The notes beneath the pieces are model-generated. The model searched no databases, was not told where the DNA came from, and was given only the letters and a program-made list of their open reading frames with translations. The position numbers were made by a program, and so were the translations under genes. A stretch of DNA of 44,982 nt. Origin: Azolla pinnata. Taxonomy: Eukaryota > Streptophyta > Polypodiopsida > Salviniales > Salviniaceae. The stretch is taken from contig JBBBWG010028567.1 of NCBI GenBank assembly GCA_037176905.1, forward strand, positions 8,388-53,369. Direction: 5' to 3'. Of the stretch, positions 1-9,536 are shown piece after piece (position 1 is the first letter of the stretch; every line of letters starts with the position of its first letter).

Positions 1-290
1 CCTAAACCCTTGGTTAAGTTTGGCAATTCAAGCCCTGAACCCTAAACCCTAAACCCTTGGTTAAGTTTGGCAATTCAAGCCCTGAACCCTAAACCCTAAA
101 CCCTTGGTTAAGTTTGGCAATTCAAGCCCTAAGCCCTAAACCCTAAAGCCCTTTAAGTCTGTCAATTCCAGCCATAGACCCTAAACACTTGATAAAGTTC
201 GGCAATTCAAGCCCTAAAACCTAAAGTTTGGCAATTCAAGCCCTAAATCCTAGGCCGAATTCGGAATTCAAGCCCTAAACCCTAGGCAAA
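1..290. repeat. 47-bp telomere-like composite tandem repeat
   Basis: Each unit joins one or two plant telomere motifs (CCCTAAA) to a non-telomeric spacer containing TTGGTTAAGTTTGGCAATTC. The motif CCCTTGG recurs at positions 7, 54 and 101, so the period is exactly 47 bp. The first three units are nearly identical. Further right the copies decay, with lost telomere motifs and variant spacers, and fade out near 290. This looks like subtelomeric or interstitial telomere-related satellite. It may continue left of the window, so the true array length is unknown. Confidence 0.9.
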
Positions 291-1787
291 GGTCAGACTG
301 ACGCGGAGGACAAGTCTCCATTATGCTTGCCGGATTCGGCTCCGATAGCGCCCACAATCTGGCGACTACTACTGACTCGCAATGTTATCGATGCGAGTGA
401 AGTGGATTTCGCGCATTCGCCCGAGTCAAAACGAAGAAAAAGAAACGAAGTCCACTCCCTTTTCCGCAAACTTTCAAAACCCCAAACCCTAAACCCTGAA
501 ATGGGCTTCAAATTTTGAAGAGCGAGATCGAGATCGAGATCGATCGAACAACGACGCCTAGATATTAGAGCCAGCAACTCGAATGGGCTCTCGACCACTG
601 CAGATCCATTACGACGTTCGTACATGTGCTCACGAAAGCGCTCGAAGACTTTCCGATGCCCGAAGCCAAAGGTTTTGTGAGGTTATCGAGGATTCGCGAT
701 GAAGCTCGAATCCTGCGGAAAGATCGAATGCACAACATTGGCATGGATTCCGATGAGAAGCTTTAGGGGCATTGCATGATGCACACATGCACACATACAT
801 ACACACATGCACATAGACATAGAACGTAATAAACGTGTTTGTGCAAGCATTCAAACGTTTGAAAACATTTAAAAAGGAACACATTTGAAAAGGGAAAAAT
901 GCATGTTCCTTTTTTTTAATTCTTTTTTTACATTTAATTTTAACCTCTTTTTTTTTTACCTGTACTCATTCTCTCTTATATAACTTGTGATGACATGTGA
1001 TTCAATCATTATATAATATATGCCATGGTCATTTTTTTGAGATTTTGTTCTTTATTTCCTTTTCCAACTTGTTAATCCAATCCCAACTTGAAGATGATTT
1101 ACCATATACATTTGATTAAAACATACGCGAATGCAAACGTGTATGGTATACGTATGGTTAATTCAATGCATATTGATTTGCTTCGTTTGGTATGGGCTCC
1201 AAGAAAGCATGTCATCAACTGCCATAACTGCCATGATGAAGCCCTTCACTCTTCTTCGCTCAAGTATATGCTCAAACCCTTAACCCTCCATCCAAGCTCC
1301 ATTCCATGCAGTCAGAACCAGACACATTGTGAAGAAGATATGTACTTTGCCGCGATGAGCTCCATTTTAGGGTTCTTCATCACCTCTGTTTCAAAGATGC
1401 TCGATGGAACCATCTAAGCCTTAGGCTCTCGAATGTATGATTCGGTCGCTACGCTCAAAACTCATGAGCAAGAACAACAGATTACATGTAGCAATTCTCA
1501 CGAAAAGAACACAAGAAGAGAGAATTCCGATCTGCCGCATATCACGTGAATGCTGATCGGAAGCGATTTCTAACGCATGGGAACAAAATCAAAGAAGGGC
1601 AAGATTGATCCCCAGCTGATTTTGGGAAACTGAACCGTGTCTACAAGTTATAAGACAGTGGAGCAGATCAAGCTGCAAAACGAAAACAAAATGCGAGGAT
1701 GAATGCAATGGAAAGATTTAAGCAGATAAATTCGTGAAAGAAAAGCAGAAGCCAAATTACGAATCCCATTCTCGGGTATCGATCAAC
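291..1787. other. Spacer with no recognisable gene
   Basis: No supported gene. Short open frames exist on both strands, for example 327-518 plus and 1088-1417 plus, but none resembles a known family and none has convincing splice context. A GATCGA-rich tract lies near 520-545, a CATACA-rich patch near 780-830, and T-rich runs near 905-960. The stretch around 320-720 has more balanced base composition than its surroundings and could be a decayed gene fragment, but I cannot identify it. Confidence 0.5.
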
Positions 1788-2297
1788 AACTGAAGCACAA
1801 AATTGGGTTATCTTCTAAGGACTTTGAAATTAAAAGGAAGGAATGAAGACAGGAAGCAAACTCAGGTCTGCTGATGCATTTTGGGAGTAGGTTTAGATGA
1901 GAGGCACATATACAACATACATGAGAGACATTGGAGATGCGCACTTGCCTGCTTTTCCATATTTTGTTTCCTTCTTGAAGCCTTTTCCAGCCTAGGGTCC
2001 TCTCCTTCCTTTTCTGATCTTTGATTCAATCAAAGCCCATTCCTGCAGGTTTGGGGAATGAAATTTGTTAGACATGCTGGTGGGACTTTTCCAAACATTT
2101 GTTGAATTAACCAGAATACTTAAAAAGGGAGTGAAAAGCTAAGTAACCAAGAGCAGCTTTCAGAGCTTTCCACATAAATATGCAAAAGATTCAAACAAGT
2201 GAAGCACAAATTTGGGCTATTTTTCCAAGGGCTTTGTAAATTAGAAGGAATGAAATGAAGACAGGAAGCAAACTCAGGTCTGCTGATGCATTTTGGG
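1788..2297. repeat. Dispersed direct duplication, two copies of about 100 bp
   Basis: Copy 1 spans about 1788-1885 and copy 2 about 2196-2297. Both run from GAAGCACAAA through a shared block GACAGGAAGCAAACTCAGGT to TGATGCATTTTGGG. Roughly the last 50 bp are almost identical and the first half is diverged. The 310 bp between them is unrelated. No flanking target duplication or coding potential was recognised. Confidence 0.8.
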
Positions 2298-2978
2298 CCG
2301 AAAAAACAAATGGAATTAGTTCTTGTTGAAGGTTGTTTTTCCATGGCTTCTAAAATCACTAATCCCTGAGTAACTCCTTCGATCGATCGATTTGCCCGAC
2401 TTTTGAAATTGCCAAACCAGACTTGGGTATGAAAAAAGCCCAGCTGACATTTTCCTTGAATTTTAACGGCTACAGCCGTTCTGTCTTGCTCTCAGGAGGC
2501 AAATATATTGAAAAAAAGACATGGATATAGCTTACTTACATCTGAATCTTGATGCAGAAATAAGGGGACCAAGGGCACATTTTAAATGCTCAATTCGCCT
2601 CACGGCCAGTTTTCAGGGGTTTCAATTTGTTTTGGCAGTTTCTTTTCCACCTTCAAATGATTTAAAAAACGTTAGAACTTAGCAACATGTTATGAAAAGT
2701 TGGAACATTGAAAAAACCAACAAAGCCTTCTTTTCTAACGCCATTTCAACACGAAACCAGTTCGGAAATCTATTCCCCACCCCGTTGTAACCTTTCATTC
2801 CACCTTTTTCCATAACTCTTCCAATTCTTGAGCTTCTTCTACCATCTTCATACACGGCCCAATGTATCTTTTTCTAGTGATTTGTCTTTAACAAGCTTTA
2901 ACTTGGTCTCCCATTGCTTTTAGCGGTTAGCCATGGAAACAAACTTCATCATTTCACATGAAAGTTCCAATTCCTGCA

Positions 2979-3097
2979 GCCAGCTTGAGATACTCGGAGC
3001 CATTCCTAGGTCAAGTGAAACCAGATCCAAGGTTCCAAAATCATGCTGCACGGGAGCCAGCTTGAAATACTTGGAACCATTCCTAGATCAAGTGAAG
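2979..3097. repeat. Tandem-like duplication of about 42 bp
   Basis: The copies at 2979-3020 and 3056-3097 share GCCAGCTTGA, an ATACT core, CCATTCCTAG and TCAAGTGAA, with only a few substitutions. They are separated by about 35 bp of unique sequence. There is no gene here. The rest of 2298-3680 is AT-rich spacer without recognisable features. Confidence 0.75.
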
Positions 3098-3682
3098 TAA
3101 AATCCACTTTGCCATTACAAATAGAAAGGTGGTCTTATAATCTATTCTGTCGTGTGTTATTAGACCTGATTTCAATATGTTAAGACATTGTTACTTGCTA
3201 TCAGCAACGGCATCATTTAGCCTGCCAATTAAAATGCACCGAGTTGGTAAGCCTTAAGCCAAGCTTAAAAAAATTCATCAAGCAAGCTCGATCGAGCTCA
3301 TGGTGCCTGTAAGCAGCAGTTTCATTGGTGACCAAATGCAAATTGACAAGTTCTGGTTATTTCATTAGACTTTGTAATACCTCTGAACTCTATTTCAGCA
3401 TAAAGAAGACGGTATAGAGTACTACTATTGAAAACCTTGGCTGATAGCAGATTAGTTTTGAAGCCCATGGGCTTTCTCACAAGTCAATGATTCTGTCGTT
3501 GCAATAATTGCCTAAAATCAGCTTTTATGGTAAGGTAAACATCCTCTGCCATTGAAAACCTGATAAAGAGATATCGTTCTGTCATTGGCTGCCCTAGATG
3601 AGAGAGAATTACATCGCTTTCCTCCAGAAGAAAATTTTCATCGGCTTAAAACTGTAAACAGATTACAAACTATTTTCGTTTT

Positions 3683-4060
3683 GAATAACCATGTTTCTCT
3701 AAAAATCAAGGAGACAAAAAATATTTAGATGTCTTATGATGCCAGATGGATATGAACTTATCCAAACCAGTCCGAAATATCCACTGGTACAGCATTCTAA
3801 AAGGTTTAGATGTACAACCACTGGATCATCTGCATTATATGATGCTAATTTTCTCTTACAATGGATAATTATATGATAACCATGTCTCTCTAAGAATCAA
3901 GGAGACAAAAATTATGTAGATTTGTTATGATGCCATATGGATATGAACTTAACAAACCAAATTGAAATATCCATCAGTAAAGCATTCTAAAAGGTTTAGA
4001 TGTACAACCAATGGATTATCTGCATCATTTGATGCTAATTTCTCTTACAATGCATAATTA
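3683..4060. repeat. Tandem duplication of about 190 bp
   Basis: Copy 1 (3683-3873) and copy 2 (3875-4060) are adjacent, in the same direction, with a period of about 192 bp. Shared blocks include ATAACCATG, TCAAGGAGACAAAAA, GGATATGAACTTA, GCATTCTAAAAGGTTTAGAT and GATGCTAATT. Scattered substitutions and small indels show the duplication is not recent. No open frame spans it. The 630 bp to its right is plain AT-rich spacer. Confidence 0.85.
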
Positions 4061-4688
4061 CAAGGTATTCACCTAGAACATTTGAAGTAACATCTTGCAC
4101 AGATCAAACGGTAGATTAATGGAGCACAAACAGAATTCAGGAGGCTAGCCAAACCAATAAACCCTCATTTAGCTATCCTTGCATAAATACCCAAAGGTTC
4201 TGTTTTGAGAACCTCCTAACTTCTGATCATCACAATGAAGAAATATTTACTAATTCAAGAAATACTTTTCTGCTGGTACATAGAACATTACACAATCAAT
4301 CATGATATAGAATGCAGCATCGCCATGGCAATTCATTAGTCCAATAGAAATGCTTGATAAAATATTATGCACCTGCTGCCATTACTATGTGAGCATCATC
4401 ACCAAAGTCCACTGTCAATCTGATATCTACATCAATCGAAATGTACATCTCATCACATGAACTACAGTTGTGAAATTTGAGTTCATTAGAAATATCTTTA
4501 TGAAGCACTCGCAAAGGAGGATTCTTTTGCTATTGACAACATGCCATGAACACAAAAACAATCAAGCATAGATTTTCCAGAATTCTATGGACATGCTTTT
4601 GAATGTATTTAGTTGGTCAATTTCTGAAGCTCAGTTTCCATGCATCGAAGTTTAGAATGTAATCTCTCCTTTGTTTAACTTCTAAGAA

Positions 4689-4737
4689 ATAAATTTATAT
4701 ATATGAGATATATAAATTTATATACAATAGATTAAGA

Positions 4738-4770
<33 letters not shown>
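4689..4770. repeat. AT-rich palindromic tract and (TA)n microsatellite
   Basis: A self-complementary segment with two ATAAATTTATA-like blocks lies around 4689-4725. It is followed by about fifteen TA dinucleotides at 4740-4769. No function can be read from it. Confidence 0.85.
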
Positions 4771-4773
<3 letters not shown>

Positions 4774-5618
4774 TAGCAGAAATTGTACCTTGGATTTTGG
4801 TCTCAAGGTAAACCCCTGTTTGTAGACAGAAGATTTTCACGCTATGAATAAACTAATAGCATTGCACAACATGGGATTAAAGCACTCGCCTATAACAATA
4901 TAAAGAGATCAAATGTGTCGAGAACACAAATTCAATGGTCAGTTTGATCGATTAATAGAATCTAGTCGCGTCTAGATTCTCGGAACACATCATAGATGTT
5001 TTTTTTGCACTTCTACAATGAAAAAGATATCCAGCTTGTATCGCTTGCTCAGGCTTACTGCATGCTTGGTCACTCAGATCTTATGGTTTGTTATTGCTTG
5101 GTTATCGTGCATGGATGTCATTGTAGAAGAGGATTTGGTAGCAATATCACAATTGCATGGATCTTCAAATCTCGTCAGCACGAAAGACGTGGGGTCGAAC
5201 TCTCGCTTGCTGGCAACGGTTACAACTCTCATGCGGTTGACAAAATAGGCAGCGGTATCGCGGTCGACATTGGAGGCGCATAAAGCATCGGATTAATCGT
5301 GCAAAAGATGTTGATCAGCGAACGAGGCGTTAATGCAAAAGATGTCGACAGCTAATGAAACACCAATGCTCGTCAAATTGACATCATGCTTTGCTTCGAT
5401 ACCGTCGTCGTTGCCGAAATACGGTGAGGTGATGGCCTTTGTATTTGAACTATCCATCGAGGCCTGTCATTCCCGGAAACAGCACTCGAGTGACATATAA
5501 CCTAACCTATACCGTCTTTGTATGTCGATTGTCCATTTGAATGTGCTTCGTCGTTCGTTTTTTTTTTTTACTCTTCATCTTCACTCACTTCTTGTATTTC
5601 ATCTTACTTCAATTCATA
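4771..5618. other. Spacer upstream of the FHA gene leader, no recognised gene
   Basis: Two overlapping small frames (about 5018-5248 and 4996-5283, plus strand) are the only open stretches. Neither resembles a known family. The DNA after 5160 is less AT-rich and has several CG dinucleotides (CGTCAGCACGAAAGACGTGG near 5173-5192). This may be the distal promoter of the FHA-domain gene that follows, or a decayed fragment. I see no TATA box or other site I can defend. Confidence 0.4.
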
Positions 5619-5880
5619 TTCATTTCACTTCACTTCATTTTACTTCATTTCACTTCACTTCATTTTACTTCATTTCACTTCATTTCACTTCATTTCACTT
5701 CACTTCACTTCATTTTACTTCATTTCACTTCATTTTACTTCATTTCACTTCATTTTACTTCATTTCACTTCAGTTCACTTCAGTTCATTTCAGTTCATTT
5801 CAATCTCATCTCATTTCATTTCACTTCATTTCATATCAATCTCATCTCATCTCATTTCATTTCATTTCAATCTAATTTCA
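5619..5880. repeat. Pentanucleotide microsatellite, TTCAC/TTCAT type
   Basis: About 260 bp of alternating CATTT and CACTT pentamers, with TTACTT variants and a degenerate right end containing CATCTCAT. Because the period is five, three frames stay open, giving long but meaningless Phe/His/Ser-rich translations. It lies immediately upstream of the likely transcription start of the FHA-domain gene and could affect promoter spacing, which is inference. Confidence 0.95.
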
Positions 5881-6143
5881 TGTCATTTGTATTACACACA
5901 CACTCCTCGTCGTCTTCCTCTTCGTTCGAGCTGTGAGCTCTCTCGCTCTCTCTCTGACAGGCTTCCTTCTTCCCGTCTGCTGCTTCTGTCAGTGACTGAT
6001 TCTCTTCTTCTTCTTCTTCTTCTTCGTGTTCGTCTTCTTCTTCACGAATCAGCGAATTCCGCCTTCTTCTTCTTCACGGATCAGCGAGTTCCGCCTTCTT
6101 CTTTCTTCTTCACGAGTCAGCGAATTCCGCCTACGCCATCCCG
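5881..6143 (+). other. EMB1967: Probable first 5' UTR exon of the FHA/MCRS1-like gene
   Basis: A pyrimidine-rich CTC/TTC stretch typical of plant 5' leaders ends at a strong donor, CCG|GTAAGTG (intron starts at 6144). Three tandem copies of a 31-36-bp unit ending TCAGCGAATTCCGCC or close variants lie at 6033-6063, 6064-6095 and 6096-6131. The transcription start is not identifiable. Assignment to the downstream gene is inferred from orientation and the lack of any other gene between. Confidence 0.5.
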
Positions 6144-6910
6144 GTAAGTGCATGCTCTCCCCGTCTCCACCTCCCTCGTTTTCTGTTGCTGTTGCTCCTG
6201 AATCTACGTCACAGCGAAGAGCCGAACTGCGAATCATCCAACTTGCATCAGGTGTGGCACCAGTTTCAATGGCGCTGTCCTCCGAAAACTCCCTCCTGTT
6301 TGCATTTGCGCGCACGTTTCTTGCATCAGTATCACGCACTTGCTCATTTTCCCCCCCCTCCCCGTTTGCACTCTCCGTTTCAGTAGTTTTTTGCATGTTT
6401 TGTCCATCCCCTCGTAGTTCTATCAACAGAAAACGTTATCGATCTCTGGTGATCTTTCTGTTACCTGCGAAAATATCTGATTTGCATTTTGTTTGGATTA
6501 CTTTTTCGGTCTTTGAGAATTCCTTTCTAAATAGCTCATTCATTAATTCATTTTCTAACTTCTTTATCCTCTAAAGCTCGTATATTGTCATGAATTCTTG
6601 CCTCTTCACTGGATATTTCGTTGGATGTTCTCTTTGCAGAAAATTGGTCAATCTCTGCAGCTATTTTTACTACTTGTGAGGTATCCGATTTTCTACGGAT
6701 TTAATACCGTTCTTTTCCCTCTTATGTGTTTTCTGTCGATCGATCAATCATTTATCCTTTTGCATGATTTCCGACTCTAATGTATATTTTTTATGACTTT
6801 CTTGCGTTCTTCATGTACATGTTCTTTTATGTTCTAGTACTGTTAAAAGCATACCTTCTCCTCAATCCATCTGTAAATTCGAATATTATCTATTCTGATA
6901 TGTAGGTGAT
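6144..6910 (+). other. Leader intron, T-rich, no recognised element
   Basis: This is T-rich and pyrimidine-biased plus-strand DNA with several possible acceptors (for example TTTGCAG near 6638), consistent with intron sequence in the long 5' leader. The open frame at 6026-6574 is an extension of the CT-rich exon and has no family resemblance. Nothing else stands out. Confidence 0.4.
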
Positions 6911-7800
6911 TTCTGTTTGTTCCTCTGATTCTGATTGCATGCATGTTAGGCATCTGAAAACTTCTATTTTAAAGGAACCTTTGTCTCGATCCATTTTTCT
7001 GAAACTAAACCTGAAAAGATTGAGTGGAACATATTTTTCGAACTGGTTGAAATTGTTTCTGGTATCTATTATTAATGGATTTTGATTGCCTCAGTTTTCT
7101 GTGATCATTTATTCTGAAAATATGATCACTTTCAAAGGATTTTCTTTGTTCCTCTCTTGCTGCTCGCATGTATGCTAGGTTTTTGAAAGCCTCTGTATCA
7201 AAGGAACTTTTTTCTGGTCCAGTTTTCTGAAATCAAATAGAAGAAACTGAGACAAGCCATGTTTGTAATACTGTTCGAAATTATTTCTGGGTTCTATTTT
7301 CTTATGCTTATGGAGTGCATCAGTTTTCTCTGATGATTCCGTCTGAAAATATAATCACATTTAGAAGAATTCTCTTTGTTCCTCTGTATGATAGGGTTCT
7401 GAAAGCCTCTGCACTAGACGGGACCTTTTCCCAGTACATTTTCCTTAAAGTAATCCTATAGGGAAACCATATTTCCTACTGTTTTATTGATGTCCACTTT
7501 TAAAATATTGACTGCGTTAGTTTTCTCTGATTATTTCACCTGAAAACATCTTCACCGTTAGGAAAGTTCTCTTTCTTCTACTTGTCATGTTTGCATGTAT
7601 GCTAGTGTCCGAAGGCCCCTGTATCAAAAGAACCTTTCTTTATCTGAAATTTGTTGAGAAGCGTGAGAGGAACTATATGACAGTACTGTTTGAAATTATT
7701 TCTGGCATCTCTTTTTAATGATTTTTTATTGAATTAGGTTTCCCTGCTAAGCTTGTCTTTCCTCTGATTTTGAAGTGACATATGCATGGCTCGTCTGCTA
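6911..7800 (+). repeat. Degenerate tandem repeat of about 185-230 bp in the 5' leader
   Basis: A recurring block reads TCTTTGTTCCTCT, then GCATGTATGCTAG, a TCTGAAAGCCTCTGTATCAA-like core, AAGGAACCTTT, and later GAAATTATTTCTGG and TCAGTTTTCTCTGAT. The TTTGTTCCTCT element appears at about 6916, 7145, 7375, 7572 and 7756, giving periods of 229, 230, 197 and about 184 bp. Copies are well diverged, so the array is old. It has no open frame and presumably sits in an intron of the leader. Confidence 0.75.
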
Positions 7801-8079
7801 TTTTTGGTATCCACAAGTTTCTTTCTTCTTTCTTTTATTTCGTGAACCGAAATGGAGAAGACTGAGTGAAGCATTTGCATTCGCATCAGCTATGCAATCT
7901 GCGTGTACTCCTCTATAATTCTTCCTTCGGTATTTAATTTTCCTTTGAAATTATGGTAATGTTTCACTTGCTGCATGGTATAGTTTATGGCAGTCCTGCT
8001 GTTTCTAAGCTAAATTGAGATAACCAAGCATCTTATCCTGCATAAGATTTGGATGTTTTGCTTATATGACTGTGACGTT

Positions 8080-9536
8080 TCACTGCCATTTTATGTGTTC
8101 GTTGTATCTTTCTTGAACTGATATTTTAGAAGTTTCTGCTTCTCTTCTGCTGTTTCTAAATCGAAATTTGAGATAGCTGATAGAAACATTTTGGAGTAGG
8201 TTTGTAGTTCCCCTTCTATTTTTTGTGATTCCTGAAACAGTACCTTCGTCCTCTCCTCTTTATGCCTTTCTTGTAAACTGATGTTTTCAGGTTCTACTGT
8301 CCTGCAATTCCTGAAGCTCGATTGAGAGCTGAGAGATGAGAGAAGCATTCGTAGGAAATCTGATCAGGTATGGACGTTTCTCTTTGCTCGTGTGATATTT
8401 GCATCAGATTTCTTTACAACTTCATTACCAAGTTGAATTGTTTTCTAACGAGATGATTTTGTTTACAGGAAACAAATTGAATTTCCCCTTTTTTCTGCTT
8501 TTTCTGGAGCTGAAGTTGTGGAGATTGAGAGAAAATATCTTTGCAGGACATACATCAGTTTCTTCCTTTCGCAGCAATTTTTCTGACGCTCGAGTTGATA
8601 AAATAGATTGCAATATCTTTGCATCAGGTTCAACTGCTAATTTGCCGTATTCTTAATATATTCTAGCATCAGTTTTATTTATTTGTTTATTTTCTTTCAT
8701 CTTAGAGGCCAGCTTGTGTGATAATTTATTCTTCGCAGGAATAAGATCACTCCTGACGTCGTCTCTGCTACTTCAAGAAGCTCCTTGGAACTTGTAAGAA
8801 GAATATTGGCATTGAGTTCGCTTATTTTTTTGGTTCTTGCATTGGTATTGTTTGATGCTCATGGCTGTTAATTAGTTTCATGCATTTTTTGCTAACAAGA
8901 TAAATTGGATCTCTGCAGAAGTATTTGAGAATTCATTGCCTTGGCTTTGCTAATTCTGAAGCAAATTCGAGAAAATTGCAAGAAGAATCTTTGATTCGGG
9001 TTGAGTTTTATTCCTCTCTTTGATTTATATACGAGTTTTTCTTGCTTTGCAAGACCTTGAAGCAATGCTAACAACATGTTTTGTCATTTCAGAAATGGAT
9101 TAGTTTCTTACTTCTCTCTAACTATTCCTAATTTGGAAAGAGAGAATCATCCGTTTATCAGGTTTGCATTTCCTTCCTTCCTTTTGTTTGATATTTGAAA
9201 ATTGATAGATTTATTTCTCTTTCTTTATCTCATGCCTGATGCTTGCTTATATGATATTTTGATCTTCACAGGAAATGGATCCAACTTCGCCTTCCTTCTG
9301 GTATTTTTAGATAATTTGAAAACTGTAGTCTAATCTTTGCAGGGAATGGATCAATCCCTGCCATCCTTATTTATGAAGATAATTGAAAACTAGACAAAGC
9401 ACAATTGCTTCAGGTTGGGTTTGATTTTTTTATATTCATTTTTCAATGTGGAATTTGTGTCAGCCTTTGCTTCCTTCTTTTGAATTTAGAATATCTATTA
9501 AGAATATCATTCCATCTGCGAAGGGACTTTTGGGAA
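8080..9536 (+). other. Multi-exon 5' leader with repeated acceptor-like modules
   Basis: Several strong acceptors are each followed by short purine-richer stretches: TTTACAG|GAAACAAATT near 8465, TTTGCAG|GACATACATC near 8545, TTCGCAG|GAATAAG near 8739, CTGCAG|AAG near 8920, TTTCAG|AAATGGAT near 9090, CACAG|GAAATGGATC near 9270 and TTGCAG|GGAATGGATC near 9342. The last two sit in a 60-70-bp duplication (9269-9329 and 9341-9396). These are candidate alternative leader exons. The ATGs they carry end quickly (ATGGATTAG at 9094), so they would be short upstream ORFs. Which ones are used cannot be told from sequence. Confidence 0.4.

Noticed and set aside
1..290. A true chromosome end
   Set aside because: A terminal telomere would be uninterrupted TTTAGGG units. 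Here short telomere motifs are embedded in a 47-bp satellite that decays inward.
1088..1417. 109-aa frame
   Set aside because: No family resemblance. It lies in a spacer with local duplications, so chance is the simplest explanation.
5518..6147. A 209-aa frame rich in Phe, His and Ser
   Set aside because: It reads through a pentanucleotide microsatellite and a CT-rich leader. Three frames are open at once, and there is no domain.
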